A stretch of DNA of 64,000 bases from Xanthomarina sp. F2636L (lineage in GTDB: Bacteria > Bacteroidota > Bacteroidia > Flavobacteriales > Flavobacteriaceae): NCBI RefSeq assembly GCF_026410195.1, contig NZ_JAPMLM010000054.1:1-64000 (forward strand), given 5' to 3'. A program made the translations under genes and the position numbers. How positions within the stretch are numbered: the stretch's first letter is position 1; each line of letters opens with the position of its first letter. This document shows, one piece after another, positions 36,243-44,005 of the stretch. The notes below the pieces were generated by a model. It worked only from the letters and a program-made list of their open reading frames with translations. It made no database searches and was not told the origin of the DNA.

Positions 36243-37217
36243 ATGAGTTTTTTTAAAAAAATATTTTCTTCTGAAAAAAAAGAAACACTGGATAAAGGTT
36301 TAGAAAAATCTAAAACTAATTTCTTTAATAAGCTAAGTAAAGCAGTTGCTGGGAAATCTAAAGTGGATGATGAAGTTTTAGATAATCTCGAAGAAATCCT
36401 TGTAACTAGCGATGTAGGCGTAGATACTACACTAAAAATTATCAAACGCATTGAAGCTCGTGTGCAAGAAGATAAATATCTTGGTACAGACGAACTTAAT
36501 AAAATCCTTCGTGAGGAAATTGCAGGCTTATTAAGCGAAACAAATTCTGGTGAGGATACCGAATACACCATTCCAAAGTTGCCTGCAGATTCTCAGGGAA
36601 ATAAAACACCTTATGTTTTAATGGTTGTTGGAGTTAACGGGGTTGGAAAAACTACAACTATTGGAAAGCTAGCTTATCAGTTTAAAAAACAAGGTTTAAA
36701 TGTCGTATTAGGTGCAGCAGATACTTTTAGAGCAGCTGCTATCGATCAACTTCAGGTTTGGGCAGATCGCGTAGAGGTGCCAATGATTAAACAAGCTATG
36801 GGAAGCGATCCAGCTTCTGTAGCATTCGATGCAGTACAATCTGGTGTTACACAACAGGCTGATGTGATTATTATTGATACAGCTGGACGTTTACATAACA
36901 AGGTGAACTTAATGAACGAGTTAACCAAAGTAAAACGTGTCATGCAAAAAGTAATTCCAAATGCGCCTCACGATGTACTATTAGTTTTGGATGGTTCTAC
37001 AGGGCAAAATGCTTTCGAGCAAGCCAAACAATTTACAGCGGCAACCGAAGTCACATCGCTTGCAGTAACCAAATTAGACGGAACAGCCAAAGGTGGTGTG
37101 GTAATTGGTATTTCAGATCAATTTCAAATTCCAGTAAAATATATTGGAGTAGGCGAAGGTATTGAAGATCTTCAGGTATTCAACAAATATGAGTTTGTAG
37201 ATTCTTTCTTCAAATAA
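36243..37217 (+). CDS. ftsY: Signal recognition particle receptor FtsY
   Basis: FtsY receives SRP-ribosome complexes at the membrane. The 324-residue protein has a short basic N-terminal region, the N-domain four-helix bundle (DDEVLDNLEEILVTSDVG) and the G domain with GVNGVGKTTT (129-138), DTFRAAA, DTAGR and TKLDGTAKGG. The acidic A-domain of enterobacteria is missing, as is normal in this phylum. A dispersed repeat and a terminator follow it. Confidence 0.97.
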   Translation: MSFFKKIFSSEKKETLDKGLEKSKTNFFNKLSKAVAGKSKVDDEVLDNLEEILVTSDVGVDTTLKIIKRIEARVQEDKYLGTDELNKILREEIAGLLSETNSGEDTEYTIPKLPADSQGNKTPYVLMVVGVNGVGKTTTIGKLAYQFKKQGLNVVLGAADTFRAAAIDQLQVWADRVEVPMIKQAMGSDPASVAFDAVQSGVTQQADVIIIDTAGRLHNKVNLMNELTKVKRVMQKVIPNAPHDVLLVLDGSTGQNAFEQAKQFTAATEVTSLAVTKLDGTAKGGVVIGISDQFQIPVKYIGVGEGIEDLQVFNKYEFVDSFFK

Positions 37218-37225
37218 GATAATAG

Positions 37226-37280
37226 TTTGTCACACTGAGCTAAGCCTGTGCTGAGCGAAGCCGAAGCATCGAAGTGTCTA
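37226..37280 (+). repeat. Longest copy of the GTCACACTGAGC repeat family
   Basis: TTTGTCACACTGAGC is followed by TAAGCCTGTGCTGAGCGAAG and CCGAAGCATCGAAGTGTC. The two ends are near reverse complements and can form a long hairpin. Related copies lie at 11732-11775, 30962-31001 and 38741-38775. Confidence 0.75.
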
Positions 37281-37318
37281 TCAAAAAAACAATTAATTAA
37301 TCAAAGTTGTGAATAAAG

Positions 37319-37350
37319 AAAGCTTCAAGTTATTCTTGAGGCTTTTTTTA
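37319..37350 (+). terminator. Terminator after ftsY
   Basis: AAGCTTCAAG and CTTGAGGCTT pair (one G-T pair) around TTATT, followed by a run of T. Confidence 0.8.
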
Positions 37351-37363
37351 GTTAATTAGATTG

Positions 37364-37371
37364 TATCTTTG
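37364..37371 (+). promoter_or_regulatory. -7 box (TATCTTTG) of rimO
   Basis: TATCTTTG matches TAnnTTTG, 59 bases before the start codon. A TTG at 37336-37338 is 25 bases upstream of it, slightly far. Confidence 0.5.
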
Positions 37372-37429
37372 CAGTCTGAAAAAATAGTATTATTAATAAA
37401 AGAGATTCCTGTTTCATCAGGAAACGCAT

Positions 37430-38737
37430 ATGAGAACAAAATCGCTTAAAAAGAACAAAATCAATGTGGTAACACTTGGCTGTAGTAAAAATGTGTACGA
37501 TAGCGAAGTGCTAATGGGACAACTTAAAGCCAGTGGAAAAGAGGTTGTACATGAAGAGGAAGGCAATATTGTGGTAATAAATACCTGTGGTTTTATTAAT
37601 AATGCCAAGGAAGAAAGCATCAATACCATTCTCAATTTTATGCAGAAAAAGGAAGATGGCGAAGTGGATAAAGTCTTTGTGACTGGTTGTTTAAGCGAAC
37701 GTTACAAACCAGATTTACAAAAAGAGATTCCAAATGTGGACCAGTATTTTGGTACGACTGAATTACCAGGCTTATTGAAAGCTTTGGGTGCAGATTATAA
37801 ACACGAATTAATAGGAGAACGTTTAACAACCACGCCAAAAAACTATGCCTATTTAAAAATTGCTGAAGGTTGCGACAGACCCTGTAGTTTCTGTGCCATT
37901 CCTATTATGCGAGGAAAGCACAGATCGACACCTATTGAGGACATTGTTATTGAAGCTGAAAAACTAGCCGCTAACGGAGTAAAAGAGTTAATTCTTATTG
38001 CCCAGGATTTAACCTATTACGGATTGGATTTATACAAAAAACGAAATCTGGCCGAATTACTTGAAGCTTTAGTAAAAGTGGAAGGTGTGGAATGGATTCG
38101 TTTGCACTATGCTTTCCCTACAGGATTCCCAATGGATGTCTTAGAGGTCATGAATCGAGAACCAAAAGTATGTAATTACTTAGATATTCCGTTGCAACAT
38201 ATTTCTGATGATATTCTTAAAAGTATGCGTCGTGGAACCACCAAAGAAAAAACGACGAAGTTACTTAAGGAATTCAGACAAGCTGTCCCAGAAATGACGA
38301 TTAGAACAACGCTAATTGTTGGGTATCCAGGAGAAACAGAAGAAAATTTTCAAGAGTTAAAGCAATGGGTTTCAGACATGCGTTTTGAGCGTTTAGGCTG
38401 TTTTACCTATAGTCACGAAGAAAATACCCATGCTTATAATTTAGAAGATGATGTGCCAGAGGACGTAAAACAAGATCGTGCCAATCAGATTATGGAAATC
38501 CAGTCACAAATTTCTTGGGAGTTAAACCAAGCAAAAATCGGACAAACCTTTAAAGTGGTTATCGATAGAAAAGAAGGCGAGTATTTTATTGGACGTACAG
38601 AATACGATTCCCCAGATGTGGATAACGAAGTGTTAATTGATGCTACTAAAACTTATTTAAAAACGGGTGAGTTTGCAACTGTAAAAATTACTGAAGCAGC
38701 AGATTTTGACCTTTATGGAGAGGTTGCTGTTGTTTAA
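37430..38737 (+). CDS. rimO: Ribosomal protein uS12 methylthiotransferase RimO
   Basis: RimO adds a methylthio group to an aspartate of ribosomal protein S12. The N-terminal methylthiotransferase domain has Cys18, Cys53 and Cys87 for one Fe-S cluster. The radical-SAM domain has Cys148, Cys152 and Cys155 in the CxxxCxxC pattern (CDRPCSFC), and a C-terminal TRAM domain binds the substrate. The segment LDIPLQHISDDILKSMRRG is typical of RimO over MiaB. The 435-residue length is normal. Confidence 0.95.
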   Translation: MRTKSLKKNKINVVTLGCSKNVYDSEVLMGQLKASGKEVVHEEEGNIVVINTCGFINNAKEESINTILNFMQKKEDGEVDKVFVTGCLSERYKPDLQKEIPNVDQYFGTTELPGLLKALGADYKHELIGERLTTTPKNYAYLKIAEGCDRPCSFCAIPIMRGKHRSTPIEDIVIEAEKLAANGVKELILIAQDLTYYGLDLYKKRNLAELLEALVKVEGVEWIRLHYAFPTGFPMDVLEVMNREPKVCNYLDIPLQHISDDILKSMRRGTTKEKTTKLLKEFRQAVPEMTIRTTLIVGYPGETEENFQELKQWVSDMRFERLGCFTYSHEENTHAYNLEDDVPEDVKQDRANQIMEIQSQISWELNQAKIGQTFKVVIDRKEGEYFIGRTEYDSPDVDNEVLIDATKTYLKTGEFATVKITEAADFDLYGEVAVV

Positions 38738-38740
38738 AAT

Positions 38741-38775
38741 GTGCCACTAAGCGAAGTCGGAGTATAGAAGAATTT
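38741..38775 (+). repeat. Degenerate copy of the GTCACACTGAGC repeat
   Basis: GTGCCACTAAGCGAAGTCGG and the following AGTATAGAAGAATTTA resemble the copy at 30962-31001 with several substitutions. It starts right after the rimO stop. Confidence 0.5.
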
Positions 38776-38795
38776 ATGATTGTTCAAAAGTTTTC

Positions 38796-38833
38796 TCATG
38801 TCGTTAAAATAATAAAGTTAATTAACGACATGA
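38796..38833. terminator. Hairpin between convergent genes, possible bidirectional terminator
   Basis: TCATGTCGTTAA and TTAACGACATGA are perfect 12-base arms around a 14-base A/T loop. There is no T tract, so termination efficiency is uncertain. Confidence 0.5.
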
Positions 38834-38853
38834 AGATTGATTTGTAAATGGCC

Positions 38854-39705
38854 TTAATCGTTACAGCGTAAACTGTATTCATCAATAATTTCTATATACA
38901 TCTCAAGGAAAAATTCTGTATCTAATTTATCTTCCTCCTTCTGTTTGTTTTTGGAACCTTTTATTAGTTTCAGTTTCTCTTTTTTCTTCTTTTTAAAATT
39001 TTTATACTTTTCTTTATTAGCTTTTCTCTTGTCTTTATTTCCGAATGATTTTTCCTGTTCATCTAAATATGTTAAAAAGGCTGGACAATCACTTCCTGCT
39101 TCTTTAAACGATTTGATAAATTTATCATCGATTTTACCTAAATTAAATATATTAATTCTATTGAAATCTATTGGGATATAAGCGAATTCTTGATTTATAT
39201 TTTTAATATAAACTATCACGTACATCATTTCACAATTGTTATCATTAAGGCAGTTGTAGGCTCTCAATCCATATAAATTTATTTCAGCTTCTCTTATTAG
39301 AGGCATCATAACTTTCTTGTCTAAATCAACGACTTCATTTTTGGTGTTTATGGTTTTTAATTTTAATTTTTCGTAGGTAACGGTATCTGAGTCCATTATA
39401 ACAATGGAATGAATGTTTTCTAAACCCAGTTTTTCAAAATCTTCATCGAGATTTCTTTTAAACTTAAAGGTTTGTTTGTCTAGGTTTAATTTTGATTCTA
39501 TGGAACTAAAATCGTAAGCAGGTGTTCTAAATTCAAAAGATTTAGGTAAAGTGAAATCTTTAATATAACCATTCAAAATAGTACCATTGTTCATTACAAT
39601 TTCACTAGGAATATAATCTTTAGTATAATTAGTAAATACAATGTCTTGTGCTTTAACGAGCGTTGTGAAAAGGATAATAATGAGTAGGCTAAGTTTTTTT
39701 GTCAT
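38854..39705 (-). CDS. Exported protein of unknown function with Lys-rich tail
   Basis: Starting at MTKKLSLLIIILF the product (283 residues) has a signal peptide ending TTLVKAQ. The mature N-terminal part (GTILNGYIKDF and following) is beta-rich, and residues about 225-260 are very basic (KANKEKYKNFKKKKKEKLK). The pattern recalls small Bacteroidota periplasmic proteins of unknown role. The open frame extends 14 codons further upstream, but those lack a signal-like start. Confidence 0.72.
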   Translation of the reverse strand: MTKKLSLLIIILFTTLVKAQDIVFTNYTKDYIPSEIVMNNGTILNGYIKDFTLPKSFEFRTPAYDFSSIESKLNLDKQTFKFKRNLDEDFEKLGLENIHSIVIMDSDTVTYEKLKLKTINTKNEVVDLDKKVMMPLIREAEINLYGLRAYNCLNDNNCEMMYVIVYIKNINQEFAYIPIDFNRINIFNLGKIDDKFIKSFKEAGSDCPAFLTYLDEQEKSFGNKDKRKANKEKYKNFKKKKKEKLKLIKGSKNKQKEEDKLDTEFFLEMYIEIIDEYSLRCND

Positions 39706-39739
39706 GGTATTTTTAATTTGTTTTAAGCAATATATATAT

Positions 39740-39860
39740 TTACTCATTTACCAACAAATCTCCAGATTGGCAAACCAACGCTTTACAAATTGCTTCCAAA
39801 GTTGATAAAGCGTAAATTTTTTTATGTGTTTTGGTTGCTAATCGATGTATAATTAATCTA
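39740..39860 (-). pseudogene. Decayed XRE-family (HTH) regulator fragment, copy A
   Basis: On the minus strand the sequence reads TKTHKKIYALSTLEAICKAL, then VCQSGDLLVNE and stop, the C-terminal half of small XRE-type regulators (…TLEAICKALDCQPGDLL). The N-terminal helix-turn-helix half is missing, so the gene is dead. Copy B, also truncated, lies at 41566-41697. Confidence 0.65.
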
Positions 39861-39887
39861 TCCGTGTATGGTTTCCTGTTTTACACC
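39750..39887. repeat. Left direct repeat flanking the hsp20 cassette
   Basis: Two perfect matches to the right copy, ACCAACAAATCTCCAG (39750-39765) and TGTATGGTTTCCTGTTT (39865-39881), bracket diverged sequence. The second encodes, on the minus strand, KQETIHG-stop, identical to the end of MiaE (miaE lies 1.8 kb away). This is a duplicated miaE tail next to a decayed regulator. Confidence 0.6.
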
Positions 39888-40051
39888 TAATTTCCATTTT
39901 TTAATAAAAGTCCAAATGTAAATATGTCATTTTATTGTGAGTAAATATGACAATTATTCAGAATTATGACAAAATTTCATAGAATATTAGTTAAAATTCC
40001 TAACAAAAGTCCTTTACTCGATTTTGGTATTTTATTTGTTTATTTATGGAT

Positions 40052-40080
40052 GAAATCGAGAGAGATTTCAAATTTGAAAT
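40052..40080. promoter_or_regulatory. Palindromes upstream of hsp20, candidate operator or RNA thermometer
   Basis: GAAATC and GATTTC form one small inverted repeat, overlapping the perfect 16-base palindrome ATTTCAAATTTGAAAT (40065-40080). It lies 26 bases before the hsp20 start codon. Such structure could bind a repressor or fold in the mRNA leader. Confidence 0.45.
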
Positions 40081-40106
40081 AATGTTTAATTTAAAATTTT
40101 GTAATT

Positions 40107-40583
40107 ATGAGCAATTTAGCAACTGTTCCTAAAAACGGAACTTTATCAAACAGAAATTCAAATGGAAATTATTTAAATGTTTCCGATTGGTTAGATGACA
40201 TTTTCAATAGGGATTTACCTTCCGTATTTACTTCAAATTTTAATACGGGAATGTCTTTACCGAAAATAAACATCAAGGAAACTGCCGATGCCTTTATGGT
40301 GGAAATGGCGGTTCCAGGTTTAAAGAAATCAGATTTCCATATTGACCTCGATAATCAAGTATTATCAATTTCTACAGAAACGAAGGAAGAAACTGAACAC
40401 AAGGAAGAAAATTATACTCGTAGAGAGTTTGGTTACTCCTCGTTCAAAAGATCCTTTAATTTACCAGAAAGTATAAATGATGAAAAGATTAATGCGAACT
40501 ATGAAAATGGTATTTTGAGTATTCTTTTACCAAAAAAAGAAGAGGCTAAACAAAAGCCTGCTAGAAGCATTAAGATTTTGTAG
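40107..40583 (+). CDS. Hsp20/alpha-crystallin family small heat shock protein
   Basis: The 158-residue protein has a disordered N-terminus and an alpha-crystallin domain (about 50-145): LPKINIKETADAFMVEMAVP, FHIDLDNQVLSI, and the final AxxxxGxL-type NANYENGILSILLPK. It holds unfolded proteins for refolding by other chaperones. It heads a three-gene cassette bracketed by the decayed repeats and has palindromes in its leader. Confidence 0.95.
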   Translation: MSNLATVPKNGTLSNRNSNGNYLNVSDWLDDIFNRDLPSVFTSNFNTGMSLPKINIKETADAFMVEMAVPGLKKSDFHIDLDNQVLSISTETKEETEHKEENYTRREFGYSSFKRSFNLPESINDEKINANYENGILSILLPKKEEAKQKPARSIKIL

Positions 40584-40616
40584 TTGTTTCACTAAATTTT
40601 AGGGTAAAATATTGAG

Positions 40617-40645
40617 ATGGATGCTGATTTTTTCAGCATCCTCTT
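40617..40645 (+). terminator. Hairpin after hsp20
   Basis: GGATGCTGA and TCAGCATCC pair around TTTTT. The following T tract is weak, so it may attenuate rather than stop transcription into the next gene. Confidence 0.6.
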
Positions 40646-40679
40646 AATAATAAGTTTAATTCTTTAAAATTTTTATGTT

Positions 40680-40940
40680 ATGCCAAGAAAGTTCAAATCT
40701 GGGGATTGGGTAAAAGTCAAAGGAAAACTTACCACCCCAAAAATGCAAGTTCTCAAATATGTTCCAAAAAATGATTTACTAATTGGTTTAGTTGATAATG
40801 ACAGCTATTTGGAATGTGTTTGGTATAAAAATGGGGAGCGAATAAGTGAAGTGTTCCACCAAAATAAATTGATTAAAACCATAGAAACGGGTGGCTTGTT
40901 CAGAACATTTTTGCCAAGACCAAAATTAAGTTTAACTTAA
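40680..40940 (+). CDS. YodC-like (DUF2158) small protein
   Basis: The 86-residue product starts KFKSGDWVKVKGKLTTPKM, continues with ECVWYKNGERISEVFHQNKL, and resembles the short DUF2158/YodC group (FKxGDxVxLK... CxWF). These are small beta-barrel proteins of unknown function. It lies in the hsp20 cassette, 97 bases after hsp20 and 11 bases before the next gene. Confidence 0.7.
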   Translation: MPRKFKSGDWVKVKGKLTTPKMQVLKYVPKNDLLIGLVDNDSYLECVWYKNGERISEVFHQNKLIKTIETGGLFRTFLPRPKLSLT

Positions 40941-40951
40941 AACCTAAAGTG

Positions 40952-41440
40952 ATGAAAAAGCATGTTTTATTATTTATGGTTGGCCTGTTAAGCGTTAGTT
41001 GCAACGGTCAAAAAAATGAACACAAAAAAGCCGATGCAAATGAGAGTGATGGAAAATTAGTTGAACAGCCCAAAGGTTCTTGGAAGGTTGAGAGAGAATT
41101 TGATAATAGCGGGAATTTGATTAGATATGACAGTATTTATTCTTGGTCATCCGATAATAAGTTGGATAATCTATCATCGTTAGATCGTGATAGCTTGATG
41201 CAATCTTTTAAATCAAAATTCTTTGAGAATTATTCAGGATATGCTAATCAGGGGTTTGAGGGTGTTTTTTCTCAAGATTCACTTTTTAGTAAATATTTTT
41301 TTAATGATGATTTTTTCGGAAGTGATTTCGGTAATGACTTTATAGATATTGATAGGTTAAGACAACAAATGATTGCAAGGCAGAAGAAATTTTTAGAAAA
41401 ATATCAGTCACAGTTTATTAAACCTGAAGACGAAAACTAA
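40952..41440 (+). CDS. Lipoprotein of unknown function in the hsp20 cassette
   Basis: The 162-residue product has a lipobox LSVSC after a short signal peptide, then a Lys-rich linker and a Phe/Asp/Ser-rich middle (FFNDDFFGSDFGNDF) before a basic C-terminus. GTG at 40949 and ATG at 40952 are adjacent; ATG is preferred. No family was recognised. Cotranscription with the DUF2158 gene is likely (11-base gap). Confidence 0.72.
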   Translation: MKKHVLLFMVGLLSVSCNGQKNEHKKADANESDGKLVEQPKGSWKVEREFDNSGNLIRYDSIYSWSSDNKLDNLSSLDRDSLMQSFKSKFFENYSGYANQGFEGVFSQDSLFSKYFFNDDFFGSDFGNDFIDIDRLRQQMIARQKKFLEKYQSQFIKPEDEN

Positions 41441-41461
41441 ATGGTTTTCGTCTTTTTTCTT
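41427..41461 (+). terminator. Terminator at the end of the hsp20 cassette
   Basis: AAGACGAAAAC and GTTTTCGTCTT pair around TAAATG, followed by TTTTC. The stop codon of the lipoprotein gene is in the loop. Confidence 0.85.
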
Positions 41462-41565
41462 TTTAGTTTGGGCTTTTCTTACATTACACACAACTTGCTT
41501 ATACAAATCCGTTTTAATGATGTATATATAGTGAAAACGAATTTAACTTTTTAAAATTAAAATGT

Positions 41566-41697
41566 CTATTCATTCACCAACAAATCTCCAGGTTGACAGT
41601 CTAAAGTTTCACAAATAGTTTGAAAAGTACTAAAACAGATGGCTTTGGCTTTTCCGTTTTTATGAGAAATAAATTAGGTAAATTTAATTCATGTTGC
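41566..41697 (-). pseudogene. Decayed XRE-family (HTH) regulator fragment, copy B
   Basis: On the minus strand HKNGKAKAICFSTFQTICET is followed by LDCQPGDLLVNE and stop. The upstream part (LNLPNLFLI) is a further piece in another frame, so there is a frameshift, and the N-terminal half is absent. It is directly downstream of miaE and related to copy A. Confidence 0.7.
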
Positions 41698-41725
41698 TTT
41701 TACCCATGTATGGTTTCCTGTTTCC
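41566..41725. repeat. Right direct repeat flanking the hsp20 cassette
   Basis: It carries the same two exact matches as the left copy: ACCAACAAATCTCCAG (41576-41591) and TGTATGGTTTCCTGTTT (41707-41723), the latter inside the end of miaE. The two copies are 1.8 kb apart. Confidence 0.6.
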
Positions 41726-42281
41726 CATATCTTTGAATGACTTCTGCTTCAAAATCTATCAGTTCTTGCCAGCGTCTATCTACGTCTACATCTTGTCCAT
41801 ACTTTCTAGCAAAACCTATAAAAAGCGTATAGTGTCCAGCTTCGCTAATCATTAATTCATGATAAAATTTTGAAAGTTCAGGGTCTTTAATTTTTTGAGA
41901 TAAAAGTTTAAAACGTTCACAACTTCTGGCTTCAATCATGGCAGAAAACAAGAGTCTGTCTACCATAGATTGAACCCGACTACCACCTTTATTCATAAAT
42001 TTATAAAGCTCATTAACATAACTATCCTTTCGTTCTCGTCCAAGCGTATATCCTCGTTTTTTGATGATATCATGAACCATTTGAAAATGTCCTAATTCTT
42101 CTTTTGCCAATTCAAGTAAATCAGTTACCAAATCTTCATATTCTGAGTTTTGAGTAATAATTGTTATCGCATTGGTTGCTGCTTTTTGTTCACACCAAGC
42201 GTGATCGGTTAGAATTTCTTCAATATTCGACTCAACAATGTCAACCCAACGTGGATCTGTAGCTAATTTTAAACCTAACAT
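41700..42281 (-). CDS. miaE: tRNA-(ms2io6A)-hydroxylase MiaE
   Basis: MiaE hydroxylates the isopentenyl group of 2-methylthio-N6-isopentenyladenosine in tRNA, with oxygen at a di-iron site. The 193-residue four-helix protein has the iron ligands in EELGHFQMVH, EARSCERF and EAGHYTLF. The closing KQETIHG is part of the normal protein. A decayed regulator fragment follows it. MiaB, which makes the precursor, is not in the window. Confidence 0.95.
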   Translation of the reverse strand: MLGLKLATDPRWVDIVESNIEEILTDHAWCEQKAATNAITIITQNSEYEDLVTDLLELAKEELGHFQMVHDIIKKRGYTLGRERKDSYVNELYKFMNKGGSRVQSMVDRLLFSAMIEARSCERFKLLSQKIKDPELSKFYHELMISEAGHYTLFIGFARKYGQDVDVDRRWQELIDFEAEVIQRYGKQETIHG

Positions 42282-42396
42282 AATTAATTTTTGGGTAAAG
42301 ATAAGTAATCTTTCTTAGCTTCTTTCCAAGGATATTTTAAGTTATTTTTAAGACTAGAAACCGTATCTTTACTTTTTAAAACTGCAAAGCGTAACT

Positions 42397-44001
42397 ATGC
42401 CAACAGACTGTATCACGTATAAAGACACCAACTATTTTTCAAGTTTAATTTGCGATTATTTAGATGAAAAAGAGACTTTAAAACCGTATTATAATAGGTT
42501 CCCAAGCCTTGAAAATTTTAAAGCGCAAATAGATGAAAAAAAATCTCAGTTCTCTGAAATTTCTAGAACTGTTTTAGTTGAAAGTCTTAAAGCTCAATAC
42601 ATAAATGTTGAAACTTCAAATGAAACTGAAGCTAATATCAAATCGCTTTTACATAAAGATACCTTCACCATAACAACCGGCCACCAATTGAATTTATTTA
42701 CCGGGCCTTTGTATTTTTTCTATAAAATTATTTCAACTATTAATTTGTGTAAAGAATTAAAAGCAGCATATCCTCAACAGGGTTTTGTACCTGTTTATTG
42801 GATGGCTACGGAAGACCATGATTTTGAAGAAATTAATTTCTTCAATTTTAAAGGCAAAAAAATCCGATGGAATAAAAATGCTTCGGGAGCAGTAGGAGAA
42901 TTAGATTTGGAAGGCTTGCAACAGATTTTAGACCAGTTTGGATCACACTTAAATACCGGCAAAAACGCTGAAACCTTAAAGAATTTATTTCAAGACGCTT
43001 ATATCAAATGTAGCAACTTAACCGAAGCGACTAGGTTTTTGGTGAACGAACTTTTTTCTGAAACGGGTTTAGTCATCATCGATGGAAACGATAAAGAGTT
43101 AAAACGTTTATTTCTTCCTTTTGCTAAGGAAGAATTACTTAACCAAACCTCATTTAGAAAGGTGACTGAGACCTCTCAACAACTTAACAACTTAACAGCT
43201 AACTACAAAATACAGGTTAATCCACGTGAGATTAATTTATTTTATTTAAAAGAAAACTTGAGAGAACGAATAGTCTTTGAAGATGAATTATACAAAGTCC
43301 TAAACACTAATATTACTTGGAACAAGAGTGAGTTAATAAAACACCTCAATGAGGTGCCGGAACGTTTTAGTCCCAATGTTATTTTAAGACCTTTGTACCA
43401 AGAAGTTATTTTACCCAATCTCTGTTATATTGGTGGAGGAGGAGAGCTGGCCTACTGGTTTCAGTTAAAATCTAATTTTGAAGCTCAAGACGTGACTTTT
43501 CCTATATTATTACTTCGGAATTCAGCCTTATTAGTTTCAAAAAAGCAACAGGATAAGCTAGAGAAGTTAGATGTGTCAAGCGCTGATTTATTTTTAAAAC
43601 AAGACCAATTACTCGAAAAAGTAACTAGAGAACGATCCGCAGTTAAAATCGATTTTTCTAAGCAACAATCATTCTTAAAAAAACAGTTTGAAGACTTATA
43701 CGACTTAGCCGAAAAAACAGATAAATCATTTCTTGGAGCCGTGTCTGCACAGGAAAAAAAGCAGATAAAAGGCCTTGAGAATCTTGAAAAAAGATTGCTT
43801 AAAGCTCAAAAAAGAAAATTAAAAGAGATTTTAGATCGTGTAACCTCACTTCAAAATGAATTATTTCCAAATATGAGTCTTCAAGAACGTCAGGCTAATT
43901 TTTCTGAGTTTTATTTAGAATATGGAGACCAATTTATTCAGCAGTTAATGTTAAATTTGCAACCTCTAAACCAGGAATTTTTAATATTAAACTTAGAGTA
44001 A
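42397..44001 (+). CDS. bshC: Bacillithiol biosynthesis cysteine-adding enzyme BshC
   Basis: BshC couples cysteine to glucosaminyl-malate in the last step of bacillithiol synthesis, the low-molecular-weight thiol that many Bacteroidota use in place of glutathione. The 534-residue protein has the Rossmann-like core with TGHQLNLFTGPLYFFYKI (starting 94), VPVYWMATEDHDFEEI and, in the middle, LPNLCYIGGGGELAYW, then a long coiled coil (about 400-480). The PLP decarboxylase gene follows 4 bases later, so cotranscription is likely. bshA and bshB are not in the window. Confidence 0.96.
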   Translation: MPTDCITYKDTNYFSSLICDYLDEKETLKPYYNRFPSLENFKAQIDEKKSQFSEISRTVLVESLKAQYINVETSNETEANIKSLLHKDTFTITTGHQLNLFTGPLYFFYKIISTINLCKELKAAYPQQGFVPVYWMATEDHDFEEINFFNFKGKKIRWNKNASGAVGELDLEGLQQILDQFGSHLNTGKNAETLKNLFQDAYIKCSNLTEATRFLVNELFSETGLVIIDGNDKELKRLFLPFAKEELLNQTSFRKVTETSQQLNNLTANYKIQVNPREINLFYLKENLRERIVFEDELYKVLNTNITWNKSELIKHLNEVPERFSPNVILRPLYQEVILPNLCYIGGGGELAYWFQLKSNFEAQDVTFPILLLRNSALLVSKKQQDKLEKLDVSSADLFLKQDQLLEKVTRERSAVKIDFSKQQSFLKKQFEDLYDLAEKTDKSFLGAVSAQEKKQIKGLENLEKRLLKAQKRKLKEILDRVTSLQNELFPNMSLQERQANFSEFYLEYGDQFIQQLMLNLQPLNQEFLILNLE

Positions 44002-44005
44002 ACCC

